Below are positions 26,114 to 34,526 of a stretch of 64,000 nt of DNA, in pieces (within the stretch, counting starts at the first letter, position 1; each line of letters opens with the position of its first letter). Under the pieces are notes generated by a model that saw only the letters and a list, made by a program, of their open reading frames with translations, did no database searches and had not been told where the DNA came from. Location: the NCBI GenBank assembly GCA_965213525.1, contig OZ243889.1, positions 434,001 to 498,000 on the forward strand, written 5' to 3'. Source of the stretch: G965213525 sp965213525 (GTDB lineage: Bacteria; Actinomycetota; Acidimicrobiia; Acidimicrobiales; Poriferisodalaceae). The translations under genes were made by a program, and so were the position numbers.

Positions 26114-26941
26114 GTGCAACGCATCTCACGCACCATCGACATGGCCAAGGCGTCGTGGCAGGTCCTGCGGGCCGACCGGGAGCTGCTGTGGCTGCCCGTG
26201 CTCTCTGGCGTGCTGTCGCTCGTGGCCGCAGCGGTGTTCTTCGTGCCCGGGGTGCTGATGAGCGGCGACCTCGGCGCCAGCGACGGATCTGACGTGGCGC
26301 CCATGACCTACGCCCTGTTCGTCATGGGTTCACTCGCAGCGGCCGGCGTGGCCGTCATCTTCCAGGGGGCGTTGGTGCACGGGGCCAACGAGCGGCTGTC
26401 GGGAGGTGATCCGACGGTGTCCTCGGCGGTGTCGGGGTCGATCTCCAAGGCCCACCACCTGCTCCCGTGGGCGGCGATCAACTGGACCGTCGGTGCGGTG
26501 CTGCGAGCCGTGCGGGAGCGGGCCGGCTTCCTCGGGGCGATCGCCACGTCGATCGTGGGTCTGGCCTGGGAGCTGGTCACGTTCTTGACCGTGCCGGTCA
26601 TCGTGTTGGAGGACCGGGGGCCCATCGACGGGGTCAAGCGTTCTGCCGAGCTCTTCCGCCGCACCTGGGGCGAGAACGTCGCCGCCCAGGTCGGCTTCGG
26701 CCTGCTCGGGATCGTGGCGATCTTGCCCGCCATCGTCGTGGTGTTCGTGGCGGGCTCGCTCGGCACGGTGGGCCTGGTCGTCGGCCTCGCCGTGGCCTTG
26801 ACCTACGCCGCGGTCGTCATGGTCGTCCTGAGCGCCCTGAACGCCGTGTTCCAAGCCGTGCTGTACCGCTACGCCGCCAGCGGCGAGGTTCCGACGGCGT
26901 TCGGCGGCACCGGTCTGGATCGTTCCTTCGAGCCCCGCTGA
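26114..26941 (+). CDS. Conserved membrane protein (DUF6159-like)
   Basis: 275 aa from the GTG at 26114. The N-terminal signature RISRTIDMAKASWQVLRADR followed by ELLWLPVLSG is that of the actinobacterial DUF6159 family of unknown function. Hydrophobic helices lie at ~25-50, ~65-90, ~140-165 and a cluster between ~190 and 255. The loop IDGVKRSAELFRRTWGENV is conserved in the family. The flanking genes suggest no function. Confidence 0.75.
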   Translation: MQRISRTIDMAKASWQVLRADRELLWLPVLSGVLSLVAAAVFFVPGVLMSGDLGASDGSDVAPMTYALFVMGSLAAAGVAVIFQGALVHGANERLSGGDPTVSSAVSGSISKAHHLLPWAAINWTVGAVLRAVRERAGFLGAIATSIVGLAWELVTFLTVPVIVLEDRGPIDGVKRSAELFRRTWGENVAAQVGFGLLGIVAILPAIVVVFVAGSLGTVGLVVGLAVALTYAAVVMVVLSALNAVFQAVLYRYAASGEVPTAFGGTGLDRSFEPR

Positions 26942-27015
26942 GCCGGCGCCGCTCGGGGGGTGATCCTTGGGCGGCGTCGCCCGGGTCGTCGATGGCCCGT
27001 GCCACGATGGGCCCG

Positions 27016-27804
27016 GTGCCCGAGCTGATCGAGGTCGAGCGCTACCGCCGCCTCGCCGAGCGGGCGGTGGGGCGCACCATCGCTGCGGTCCACGCCGACG
27101 ACGAGTGGTTCTGCAAGGGCACCACCACATCCGACGCGCTGCGGGCGACCCTCCCCGGTCGGCGGTTCGTCAGGACGTGTCGACGGGGCAAGTTGCTGGT
27201 GCTGGTCACCGATCGCGACGTAGGGCTCGGCCTGCGCTTCGGCATGACCGGGCGCCTCCTCGTGGACGGCTCGCCCGGCGTCGAGGACCTGGGGCACGCC
27301 AGCGTCCGGGAGGAACCCAGGTGGGATCGGTTCGCCCTGGACTTCGACGACGGCGGCAGCCTCGTGGTGCGCGACCCCCGGCGTCTGGGTGGCGTCGAGC
27401 TCGCCCCCGACGTCGCCCGCCTCGGGCCCGACGCCGCCACCATCGACGCCGGGGCACTGGCCGTCGCCCTCGGTGAGGCGTCGGCGCCGTTGAAGGCACG
27501 GCTGCTCGACCAGGCCCGCCTCGCTGGGCTCGGCAACCTCCTGGTCGACGAGGTGCTCTGGCGGGCGGGGCTGGCCCCGATGCGGGCGGCGGGTTCGGTC
27601 GATGCAGCTGACGTCGCAGCCCTGGCGGGGGTGATCTGCGACACGATCGTCGAGCTGGACGCCAGAGGGGGATCTCACACCGGTGACCTGTTCGGCCAGC
27701 GCCGGGCGGACGGGGCCTGTCCGATCGACGGCGCCTCGCTGCGGCGTGACGCCGTCGGGGGCCGGACCACCTTCTGGTGCCCGGCCCACCAGCGCGCAAG
27801 ATGA
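27016..27804 (+). CDS. Fpg/Nei-family DNA glycosylase (AP lyase)
   Basis: 262 aa. The GTG at 27016 is chosen over the in-frame ATG at 27007 because catalysis needs proline as residue 1 after Met removal: PELIEVE matches PELPEVE. Other features are the beta-hairpin lysine region GKLLVLV, LGLRFGMTGRLLV and LLDQARLAGLGNLLVDEVLW (the H2TH element with GLGN). The C-terminal zinc finger is unusual: CPID replaces the first CxxC and CPAH the second. It excises oxidised bases in base-excision repair. The specificity (8-oxoG versus oxidised pyrimidines) is not clear. Confidence 0.85.
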   Translation: MPELIEVERYRRLAERAVGRTIAAVHADDEWFCKGTTTSDALRATLPGRRFVRTCRRGKLLVLVTDRDVGLGLRFGMTGRLLVDGSPGVEDLGHASVREEPRWDRFALDFDDGGSLVVRDPRRLGGVELAPDVARLGPDAATIDAGALAVALGEASAPLKARLLDQARLAGLGNLLVDEVLWRAGLAPMRAAGSVDAADVAALAGVICDTIVELDARGGSHTGDLFGQRRADGACPIDGASLRRDAVGGRTTFWCPAHQRAR

Positions 27805-28184
27805 GCTGGGCGCTGGTGACGCTCACGGCGATCCAGGTGACGGCGATCCAGGTGACGCCCACGGCGGTCGGCGCAGCCCCGGCGGCCAGCGCCGCTGGGG
27901 TCACCGGGGTCACCGGCGCGGTCGAGGAACCGGTGGGCGAGCTCATCGCCTTGGCCATCCTCCTGGCGGTCATGGGCGCGGCCGCCGGCCTCGCTGCGGT
28001 CCGCCTCATCTCCTCCACCGCCCCCGGCCGGCGCCAAGGACGCGACGGCACGGAGACCGGGGCAGCCTCGAGCGACCCCGAGACGCCCGAGGACGCCGAC
28101 GGCGAGGGCGCACCCGGCACCCGGCCGGAGCTGGCGCCGGGAACAGGAGGGTCACGTGGACGGCGGCCGGGCGCGACGCCGTAA
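27801..28184 (+). CDS. Small hypothetical membrane protein
   Basis: 127 aa from the ATG overlapping the glycosylase stop (ATGA). It has a signal-like N-terminus (WALVTLTAIQVTAIQVTPTA, with a 15-base DNA duplication giving AIQVT twice). A transmembrane helix (ELIALAILLAVMGAAAGLAA) follows, then an acidic/proline-rich cytoplasmic or periplasmic tail. No family was recognised. Coupling to the glycosylase gene is the main support for its being real. Confidence 0.55.
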   Translation: MSWALVTLTAIQVTAIQVTPTAVGAAPAASAAGVTGVTGAVEEPVGELIALAILLAVMGAAAGLAAVRLISSTAPGRRQGRDGTETGAASSDPETPEDADGEGAPGTRPELAPGTGGSRGRRPGATP

Positions 28185-28194
28185 CCTCCGGGTC

Positions 28195-28422
28195 ATGGCC
28201 GACGCGTTCGACCCCGCCGAGATGATCGCGCGCTTCCGCTCGAGGGCCCTGGCCGTGAAGAACCGACCGATGCCACCGGTCGAGGGCCCGGCGCGCGAGG
28301 AGTTCCGCCGTCAGGCCCAGAACGACTTCATGGACTTCGCCATCATCGGTGACGCCGAGACCGAGATGGACGATGGGGTGCTCGTCCTGCGCATCGACCT
28401 CCGGGGCGACGCCTCGGGCTGA
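28195..28422 (+). CDS. Conserved small acidic protein, unknown function
   Basis: 75 aa from the ATG at 28195. It reads ADAFDPAEMIARFRSRALAV, then PMPPVEGPAREEFRRQAQ, DFMDFAIIGDAETEMDDGVL, and ends LRIDLRGD. The even charge pattern and non-Arg/Pro composition look like a genuine soluble protein. I believe similar small proteins occur in other Acidimicrobiia. No catalytic motif is visible. It lies 10 bp after the hypothetical membrane-protein gene. Confidence 0.7.
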   Translation: MADAFDPAEMIARFRSRALAVKNRPMPPVEGPAREEFRRQAQNDFMDFAIIGDAETEMDDGVLVLRIDLRGDASG

Positions 28423-28500
28423 CCACGGCCATCGCCGTCGGACCTCACGTGTCCCGCCGGAACGGTCGAGCGGTCAGGCGCCGTGGCCGTCTGGCGCGCT

Positions 28501-28562
28501 CCGGCGGCGGAGCCCCCCGGCGGCGGAGCCCCCGGCGGCCGAGCCCCCCGGCGGCCGAGCCG
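28501..28562. repeat. GC-only tandem repeat, ~14-bp unit, four copies
   Basis: Between the convergent small-protein and GGDEF genes, CGGCGG(A/C)GCCCCC-type units are repeated about four times, with alternating GGAGCC and GGCCGAGCC variants. In one frame they read as Ala/Glu/Pro triplets, but no gene is supported there. This may be a polymorphic simple repeat. Confidence 0.85.
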
Positions 28563-28565
28563 GTC

Positions 28566-30236
28566 TCAACGTCGAGAGGCGCGCCGTCGCAGCGGGCGGG
28601 AGCGGCGTGCCAGCTCCTCGTCGAGGCGCGCGTCCAACAGGGGAGGACCGGCGGCGGCACCATCGGCGAGTCGGCAGCCCAGATCGTCGAGACGTTCGAG
28701 GCGCGCACGCCGGGACACCCCCGCAGCGATCACGGGGACGCCGAGCCGATCGGCGACGGCGACCGCCGACGCGAACGGGGGGCCGGGCGAGGCACCATCT
28801 GCGGGCACGCTGGAGGGGTCGAGGCGCAGCGCGACCGGTTCGAGTCGTTCGATGCGGTGCAGGTGCGACGCACCTCGGCCGACACCGTCGACGACGATCG
28901 TCGTGCCCGCCTCCCTCAACTCGACGGCGGCCTGGGCCACCTCGGCTGAGCGGGCCAGCCCCGCCTCGGGGACCTCGACCGACACGAGGTGCGGGGGCAT
29001 CTCGAGGCGGACGTGCACGTCGTGCATCACCTCGCTCACTCCGCCGCTGGCCAACGCGGCGGCCGGCAGGGGCAGGTGCACCCTCGGGATGGTGGCGTGG
29101 CGCCGCCAACGCTGGTGGGTGGCCTGGCAGGTGTCTCGCACGAGGCGTTGGACCACCGGTTCCAACAACCCGGCTTCGTGGGCCATGGCGAACAGCTCGT
29201 CCCCGTGGACCATGCGGCCCAGCAGGCGGGCCCGGCCGACAGCGCGGTGGCCCCACACCTGTCGGGCCGCATCGGTGGCGATGATCGGCTCCCACCGCAG
29301 CCGGATCGAGCCGTGGCTCAGGGCGACGGCGAGCTCGGAGCGGATGCGGTCGGCTGACGGGGTGCGCCGGCCCCCCGGGGCGGCGCGCGTGCGGTGGCCG
29401 CCGGCCTCCTTGGCGTCGTACATGGCGTGGTCGGCTCGGTCGAACAGGTCGTCGGGGTCATCGCCGCCGACCCCGACGGCCCGGCCGATGGAGGCGCCGA
29501 GCTTGGAGCCGACGACCTCGCCGATGCTCTCCACGGCGAGTTGCAGCCGGTCGGCGATGATGAGCAGGCCCCGGTCGCTCTCGACGGGTTCGCAGACGAC
29601 GACGAACTCGTCGCCGCCGTAGCGGGCGACGAGGTCACCGGGGCGGATGCCAGCCTGCAGGGCGCCGGCGACGCGCCGCAAGACATCGTCGCCGACCCGG
29701 TGGCCGTGGCGGTCGTTGATGGCCTTGAAGCCGTCGAGGTCGATCATCAACAGGCCGACCGCTCCGCCGCTGCGTTCGACTCGGCCGAGGGCGTGGCGCA
29801 GCTGCACGTCGAGCGCAGAGCGGTCGGGAAGGCCGGTCAGGGCGTCGACGCCGACGGTGGTGCGGGTGGCGTCCGGTTCGACGGGCCGTCCCACCATGGC
29901 CAACCAGTCGATCGCCCCCCCCGGCCCGGCGCCTCCGACGACGACGAGGTCGACCGGGAACTGGGTGCCGGTGGCGTCGACCATGTCGACGACGCCCCGC
30001 CAGCTCTCACCGGCTGCGAGGCGGGGCCGGATGCGCTCGTAGTACTCGCCGAACTGGTCGGGCGGGAAGGCGTCGGCGGTGGTCTTGTGCTCGAGGTCGT
30101 CGCCGAGGCGGGCCCGCATGGCGGCGTTGGCGTGCACGAGGCGGGCGTCGCCGTCGACCATCCCGACGATGAGGTCCGAACGGTCCAGCAGCGTCAGGTA
30201 CCTCGCCGCAACCTCGTCTGCGTCGATGGGTGCCAT
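28566..30236 (-). CDS. PAS-GGDEF diguanylate cyclase with degenerate EAL domain
   Basis: 556 aa, no transmembrane helix. An N-terminal PAS-like sensor (~10-120; VGMVDGDARLVHANAAMRARLG) is followed by a GGDEF domain with DALTGLPDRSAL, IDLDGFKAINDRHGHRVGDD and an intact RYGGDEFVVV, so c-di-GMP synthesis is expected. The C-terminal ~240 residues align to an EAL domain in outline, but the EAL triplet is replaced (VWGHRAVGRARLLG) and the DDFG metal motif reads VDGVGRGAS. That part is probably catalytically dead and regulatory. A possible effector is the PilZ protein encoded at 13.1 kb. Confidence 0.88.
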   Translation of the reverse strand: MAPIDADEVAARYLTLLDRSDLIVGMVDGDARLVHANAAMRARLGDDLEHKTTADAFPPDQFGEYYERIRPRLAAGESWRGVVDMVDATGTQFPVDLVVVGGAGPGGAIDWLAMVGRPVEPDATRTTVGVDALTGLPDRSALDVQLRHALGRVERSGGAVGLLMIDLDGFKAINDRHGHRVGDDVLRRVAGALQAGIRPGDLVARYGGDEFVVVCEPVESDRGLLIIADRLQLAVESIGEVVGSKLGASIGRAVGVGGDDPDDLFDRADHAMYDAKEAGGHRTRAAPGGRRTPSADRIRSELAVALSHGSIRLRWEPIIATDAARQVWGHRAVGRARLLGRMVHGDELFAMAHEAGLLEPVVQRLVRDTCQATHQRWRRHATIPRVHLPLPAAALASGGVSEVMHDVHVRLEMPPHLVSVEVPEAGLARSAEVAQAAVELREAGTTIVVDGVGRGASHLHRIERLEPVALRLDPSSVPADGASPGPPFASAVAVADRLGVPVIAAGVSRRARLERLDDLGCRLADGAAAGPPLLDARLDEELARRSRPLRRRASRR

Positions 30237-30395
30237 GAGCCACCTGTCCCCGTCCCGGTCCGATGTGCTCGCCCCTCACCGAGGCTAGGGGGTTTGGGGC
30301 CGTCGGACGTGTCATCTGCCACCAGCCGGTGGTCGGCGCTGCGGGCGGGGGGCGGTGCGGCCGGGCGGGGCCCGTGCTATCTTCGGTGCTCCGTC

Positions 30396-30468
30396 GCGGA
30401 CGTAGCTCAGTTGGTAGAGCGCAACCTTGCCAAGGTTGAGGTCGCCGGTTCGAACCCGGTCGTCCGCT
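30396..30468 (+). tRNA. tRNA-Gly (anticodon GCC)
   Basis: The acceptor GCGGACG pairs with CGTCCGC. The D arm is AGCTCAGTTGGTAGAGC, the anticodon stem-loop AACCTTGCCAAGGTT has GCC, and the T arm is GCCGGTTCGAACCCGG. CCA is not encoded. Confidence 0.97.
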
Positions 30469-30554
30469 CACGTCGATCCGTCGCAAAGACACCGGCGCCG
30501 TGCGCTTCGTCGGGCGGCTGATCACCCCGGGTCATCGAGACGTCGGCAGGTCGC

Positions 30555-30950
30555 TCAGCTGCTACGGCTCGCCATGCGCCGACGACCGTCGAGGTAGGCG
30601 TGGATGGCGGGCACGACGATGGATCCCTCGCCGATGGCGCTGGCGACCCGCTTGACCGACCCGGTCCGGACGTCGCCGACGGCGAAGACCTCGGGCTCGC
30701 TGGTGGCGAAGGCCGACGCCACCGGTTCGGCCACCCCGCCGGGCGGTGTGCCCCGTGGTGACGTAGCCCCGCTCGTCTCGCTCGAGCCACCCGGGGAGCC
30801 AGCGGTCCGGGGCTGCGCGCCGATGAACACGAACACCCCGTCGACGGTCATGCGACCGGGCCCGCCGTCGAGGAGCTCGACCAGCTCGGTCGTCGACGCC
30901 ACTGCGATGACCACCGCTCGGTCCCCGACCGTGGCCCGCACGTCCTCGAC
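30555..30950 (-). pseudogene. Remnant of an FAD-dependent thioredoxin-reductase-like gene
   Basis: The C-terminal ~60 codons read PEVFAVGDVRTGSVKRVASA, then IGEGSIVVPAIHAYLDG, matching the end of the intact cNMP-binding/reductase fusion at 34.5-36.2 kb (VFAAGDVRVGSMKRVAAA). Upstream, DGVFVFIGAQPRT is in the same frame. The expected next stretch (WLPGWLERDERGYVTTGH) appears only in the adjacent frame, after which homology returns to the first frame, so two compensating frameshifts are needed. The FAD- and NAD-binding parts are missing altogether. It is a decayed paralogue, or a region with sequencing errors plus a deletion. Confidence 0.75.
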
Positions 30951-31192
30951 GAGCGCGCCGCGCCAGGCCAGGTCGGACTCGACCGCCACGGCGACAGGTC
31001 GGGACGTGTCGATCGGAGGGCCCAACGGACGACATCGTAGGGCCGCCCGCGACGATCGCCTGGGCCTCGAGGTGTCGCGCCGACCTCGCCGGGATGCCAC
31101 TGCACGGTCGTCGACCTCTGACGGGGCGCACGCATCGAACGGTGGGCGGGCCCCCGATCGATGCGTGACGGCGTCGGCGCTCGGATGGGCGA

Positions 31193-32434
31193 TCAGCTCT
31201 CGCAGCCGACGCCGTCGTCGTCGCCGTCAAAGCCGTGGGGGTCCGAGCCCTCGACCACGAAGCGCCGTTGGCTGATGTCGCCGCAGTTGAGGTCGGGCGG
31301 GTACGGCGGGATGCACACGCTGGGGTAGGAGCGATCACAGGCCGGTGCCGGTGCCGGTGCCGGTGGCGGGGGTGGCGGTGCTGCGGTGACGGGTGGCGGG
31401 GCGGCCGTGGTCGTGGTGGGCGCCGGCGCCCGCGTCGTCGATGTGGGCGCTGTCGTCGCCGTGGGGTTGGCTGCGTTGATCTCGAGCGCGAGGTCGTCAA
31501 GTCGGGTGCAGGTGTCGACCATGTCGGCCAGGGCGGTGCCGGCGTCGGGGGGCACCGTCAGCTCCCAGCGGGCAGCGATGGTGATGACATCAATTGCGTA
31601 CCCGCACCAGGCGCCCGGATCAGGCGGTCGCCAGCCTTCTGGACCAGCCCCGCCCTTGGCGCCGTTCGTGGCTCGGCCCACCACGGCCAGCACCGGGCTG
31701 TCGATGTCGTTGGCGAACGCTGCCTTGGTGGCGGCGTCCCAGGCCCACGCCCCGGCCTCGTGTGCCCACGACAGCCCGACCACGTGATCGATCGAGACGT
31801 CGTCGGCGTCGTCGTAGGTGGTCCCGGTGTAGGGGTCGACCCAGGTGCCCGTGACCACCCGGCAGCCGTCGGGGGAGTGCACGACGGGGGTCTCGCTCCG
31901 GGCGGCGAGGAGCTCGTGGCGGGTGCTGCGGCAGTCCCCGTCGGTGTCGGCCCACCCGTCGCCGTCGTAGTCGAAGCGGACGTAGGCGACCGGCGCGCCC
32001 AGGGATCCGCCGACCAGGCCGTCGAGCACCTGGAGGAGGTCACCGATGGCGGCGGCCACGGCGTCCTCGTCGCCGGCCACGGAGCCCCCGGGTCCGTTCG
32101 GCGGGGGCACGGCCGTCGTAGCCGTCGCGGCCGTCGTGGGCGTCGCGTTGTTGGTCGTGGTCGTGCTCGCCGCGGGTGGCACGGTCGGACCGCTCGTCCT
32201 CGATGAGGCCACGACCTGGTCGTCGTCCTCGGGACCGGCGGTGGTGTCGGTCGCCAGTCCGATCCAGACGAGGGCGGCGACACCGGCACCGACGAGTCCC
32301 AGTCCACGTCGGGCGCCCTGCCCCGCAGCGGCCCATGCGGCCAGGGCCACCGGCAACGCCAGCACCCACCACCCCACCCGAACCCACCGGGGCCAACGCC
32401 CAACTCGGTGGTGCAACCCCGCCAGCCAGCCCAT
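31193..32434 (-). CDS. Membrane-anchored secreted HNH nuclease with excalibur domain
   Basis: About 413 aa from the ATG at 32434; the frame is open to 32509. Two hydrophobic stretches at the N-terminus (VGWWVLALPVALAAWAAAG and GLGLVGAGVAALVWIGLAT) precede a Thr-rich linker. A DUF1524/GmrSD-type HNH nuclease domain follows, with RFDYDGDGWADTDGDCRSTR, DVSIDHVVGLSWAHEAGAWA and ATNGAKGGAGPEGWRPP. Next is a Thr/Ala/Pro linker and a C-terminal excalibur domain (CDRSYPSVCIPPYPPDLNCG...HGFDGDDDGVGCES). Excalibur is a Ca-binding DxDxDGxxCE module of cell-surface proteins. It probably degrades extracellular DNA at the cell surface. Confidence 0.85.
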   Translation of the reverse strand: MGWLAGLHHRVGRWPRWVRVGWWVLALPVALAAWAAAGQGARRGLGLVGAGVAALVWIGLATDTTAGPEDDDQVVASSRTSGPTVPPAASTTTTNNATPTTAATATTAVPPPNGPGGSVAGDEDAVAAAIGDLLQVLDGLVGGSLGAPVAYVRFDYDGDGWADTDGDCRSTRHELLAARSETPVVHSPDGCRVVTGTWVDPYTGTTYDDADDVSIDHVVGLSWAHEAGAWAWDAATKAAFANDIDSPVLAVVGRATNGAKGGAGPEGWRPPDPGAWCGYAIDVITIAARWELTVPPDAGTALADMVDTCTRLDDLALEINAANPTATTAPTSTTRAPAPTTTTAAPPPVTAAPPPPPPAPAPAPACDRSYPSVCIPPYPPDLNCGDISQRRFVVEGSDPHGFDGDDDGVGCES

Positions 32435-32660
32435 CGCAACCCCCCGCCCCGCCCAACCGTACCCACCACCGCGCAGCGCCCGCTGGTGCGAACGGCCCCG
32501 TGGGTTCACCGGTCGTCGTGCTCAGCAGCCCGTGCGCGCCGAGCGGTCGCCTGAGCCGGAGGCGCTTGGGGATGCTGGTCGCTCTTGGGCTCGAACAGAC
32601 ACTCCTCTGGTCCGCCCCGAGGGTTTCGCGGGTGGGTCGCCTGGGAAGGTGCATCCCCGT

Positions 32661-32684
32661 CAGCCGGTCAGCCGGTCAGCCGGT
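32661..32684. repeat. Three 8-bp tandem repeats in a 328-bp intergenic region
   Basis: CAGCCGGT is repeated three times and followed by a partial fourth copy (CAAG). It lies between the HNH nuclease gene and the small gene at 32763. Nothing else was recognised in 32435-32762 apart from the ribosome-binding site AGGAG at 32751-32755. This gap must hold the divergent promoters. Confidence 0.8.
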
Positions 32685-32762
32685 CAAGTTGGCTGGGCGC
32701 GGAGCGGTGGCCGTGCAGGTCTCGTCCGTGGCCACGCAACGACGTTCGTGAGGAGCTGGATG

Positions 32763-32966
32763 ATGGTCAACCCACCGAAGCCCAAGGGTGTGCGACCTCT
32801 CGAGCGCCTCGGCTTCGCCGGGCAGCAGGTCGAGACCGCGCGCTCGTGGACGGTGCAGGAGGAGTTGGTGGGGGCCGCGATGGCGGAGGACGCCGCCCGG
32901 GCGCATGTCCGTGCCGGCGCTGCGTCCGAAGCCGCCTCCGATACTCAGCCGCCGGCGTGCAGATGA
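32763..32966 (+). CDS. Small protein translationally coupled to VKOR gene
   Basis: 67 aa. It has a strong ribosome-binding site (AGGAG, 7 bases before this ATG; an adjacent in-frame ATG at 32760 is also possible), and its TGA overlaps the ATG of the VKOR-like gene. The sequence begins VNPPKPKGVRPLERLGFAGQ and is soluble and Ala/Glu-rich. No family was recognised. The signal plus overlap are better than for random GC-rich ORFs. Confidence 0.55.
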   Translation: MVNPPKPKGVRPLERLGFAGQQVETARSWTVQEELVGAAMAEDAARAHVRAGAASEAASDTQPPACR

Positions 32967-33466
32967 CGCCGGGCGAGCTGAGCCGCTACCTGCGCACCGG
33001 CGACGATCCCGAGCTGCGTCGTCGGCGGTGGTTGGTCGGGCTCTCGCTGCTCGGCGCCGGCATGGGTCAGCTGGTGGCGGCGTACCAGACCGGTCTGCTC
33101 CAGCACCTGCCTGACCCGCCGGTCGGGCCGTTCGACTCTGACCGGGTGGACGCCTCTGACTACGCCTACAAGCGGGCCAGGACGCCCGATGGGCTCATGA
33201 TGGTGGCGACCTACGCGACGACGGCGCTGCTCGCCGGGGCCGGCGGGCGAGACCGAGCACGCACGAGCCCCCCACTGGCGCTGGCGACGGCGGCCAAGGC
33301 GCTGGCCGACGTGGTCGTCAACCTGAAGCTGGCCGGCGAGGAGTGGCGCGAGAACAAGGCCTTCTGCGCCTACTGCCAGACGGCGAACCTCGTCTCTGTG
33401 GTCTCGCTCGCTCTGGCCATGCCCGACGCCGCCCGTGCGTACGAGGCGCTCCGGGCCCGCTCGTGA
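32963..33466 (+). CDS. Vitamin K epoxide reductase (VKOR)-like membrane protein
   Basis: 167 aa. It has four hydrophobic helices and a CxxC motif (NKAFCAYCQTANLV) just before the last helix, the active-site arrangement of VKOR/DsbB-like enzymes. The first helix follows RRRWLVGLSLLGAGMGQLVA. The upstream Cys pair of classical VKOR is not evident, so activity may be restricted or need a partner. The gene overlaps the small gene before it (ATGA) and the SDR gene after it (GTGA), forming a three-gene unit. Confidence 0.75.
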   Translation: MTPGELSRYLRTGDDPELRRRRWLVGLSLLGAGMGQLVAAYQTGLLQHLPDPPVGPFDSDRVDASDYAYKRARTPDGLMMVATYATTALLAGAGGRDRARTSPPLALATAAKALADVVVNLKLAGEEWRENKAFCAYCQTANLVSVVSLALAMPDAARAYEALRARS

Positions 33467-34368
33467 GGTACTCGCACAAGCCGCTCCCCGAGCAGGTCAT
33501 CGTGGTCGTCGGCGCCTCGAGCGGGATCGGCCGAGCCACCGCGATCGAGGGCGTCCGCCGGGGCGCACAGGTGCTCGCTTGTGCCAGAGGAGCCGAGGCC
33601 CTCGCCACCCTGGCCGAAGAGGTCGCCGACGTCGGCCGGCTCGAGACGATGGTGGCTGACGCGGCCGACGCGGCGTCGATGCGCAGCGTGGCCGAGCGGG
33701 CGGTGGAGCGCTTCGGTCGCATCGATACCTGGGCCCACGTGGCTGGGGTGGCGGAGTACGGCCGCTTCGAGGACCACACGCCTGCGGAGTTCCGCCAGGT
33801 GGTGGAGGTGGACCTGCTCGGCCCCGTGCACGGGGCCATGGCCGCGCTGCCCCACCTCCGACAGCAGGGCAGGGGGGCGTTCGTGGTGGTCTCTTCGGAG
33901 CTTGCGAAGCGGGCGTTCCCGTTGGTGTCGGCGTACAGCGCCGCCAAGCACGGCGTCAACGGCTTCTGCGAGTCGCTGCGCGTCGAGCTGCAACACGAGA
34001 AGGTGCCGATCTCGATCACAGAGATCCAGCCCGCCGCCGTCGACACTCCCTTCTTCGAGCACGCCCGCACGCGGCTCGGGGTGCGGCCGTCGGGGCCGCC
34101 GCCGGTGTACTCGCCGGAGAAGGTGGCCGACGCCATCCTGAGCGCCGCAGAGCTCCCCAAGCGGGAGGTGGTGGTGGGCGGTGCTGCCCAGGTGCAGCTC
34201 CTGTTGCAGCGGATCTCGCCACGGATCATGGACGCCTTCGCGCTGGCAACCGCCTTTCGACTGCAACGCTCCGGGGAGCCGAAGTCGCCTGAGGACGCAG
34301 ACAGCCTCTTCTCTCCGGTGGAGGGGGACGACCGGACCCACGGCGTGGTGAAGACGACCCACCGATGA
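33463..34368 (+). CDS. Short-chain dehydrogenase/reductase
   Basis: 301 aa from the GTG overlapping the VKOR stop. It is a classical SDR: VIVVVGASSGIGRATAIEG (TGxxxGxG variant GASSGIG), the NAG-equivalent AHVAGVAEYG, catalytic Ser in VVVSSELAKRAF, and SAYSAAKHGVNGF with Tyr and Lys. The ~50-residue C-terminal extension (LLQRISPRIMDAFALATAF...) is typical of the SDR group often annotated as membrane-associated oxidoreductases. The substrate is unknown. Downstream (34381-34464) is a short stretch of possible coding remnant with no start. Confidence 0.85.
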   Translation: MRYSHKPLPEQVIVVVGASSGIGRATAIEGVRRGAQVLACARGAEALATLAEEVADVGRLETMVADAADAASMRSVAERAVERFGRIDTWAHVAGVAEYGRFEDHTPAEFRQVVEVDLLGPVHGAMAALPHLRQQGRGAFVVVSSELAKRAFPLVSAYSAAKHGVNGFCESLRVELQHEKVPISITEIQPAAVDTPFFEHARTRLGVRPSGPPPVYSPEKVADAILSAAELPKREVVVGGAAQVQLLLQRISPRIMDAFALATAFRLQRSGEPKSPEDADSLFSPVEGDDRTHGVVKTTHR

Positions 34369-34526
34369 CGCCGACGGAGTCTGGTCGACGACCGCACCCT
34401 CGTGGCCGAGCTGTGCGAGGGCGAGCGGTTCGCCGACGGACCGACCATGACCCCGGCAGGCTGACCTTGCGGGCCGTGCGTCGCGCGGCCGCTGAGAGCT
34501 GGGGCCGCTGACCGGAAGCCGGTGGG

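Noticed and set aside
28422..28565. Alanine/glutamate/proline-coding repeats after the small conserved gene
   Set aside because: They are explained as a GC simple repeat between convergent genes. No start signal or domain is present.
34369..34526. Possible coding remnant (LVDDRTLVAELCEGERFADG ... stop at 34464)
   Set aside because: The stretch looks protein-like but has no start and no family I recognise, and the preceding SDR stop is in another frame. It is too short to call.
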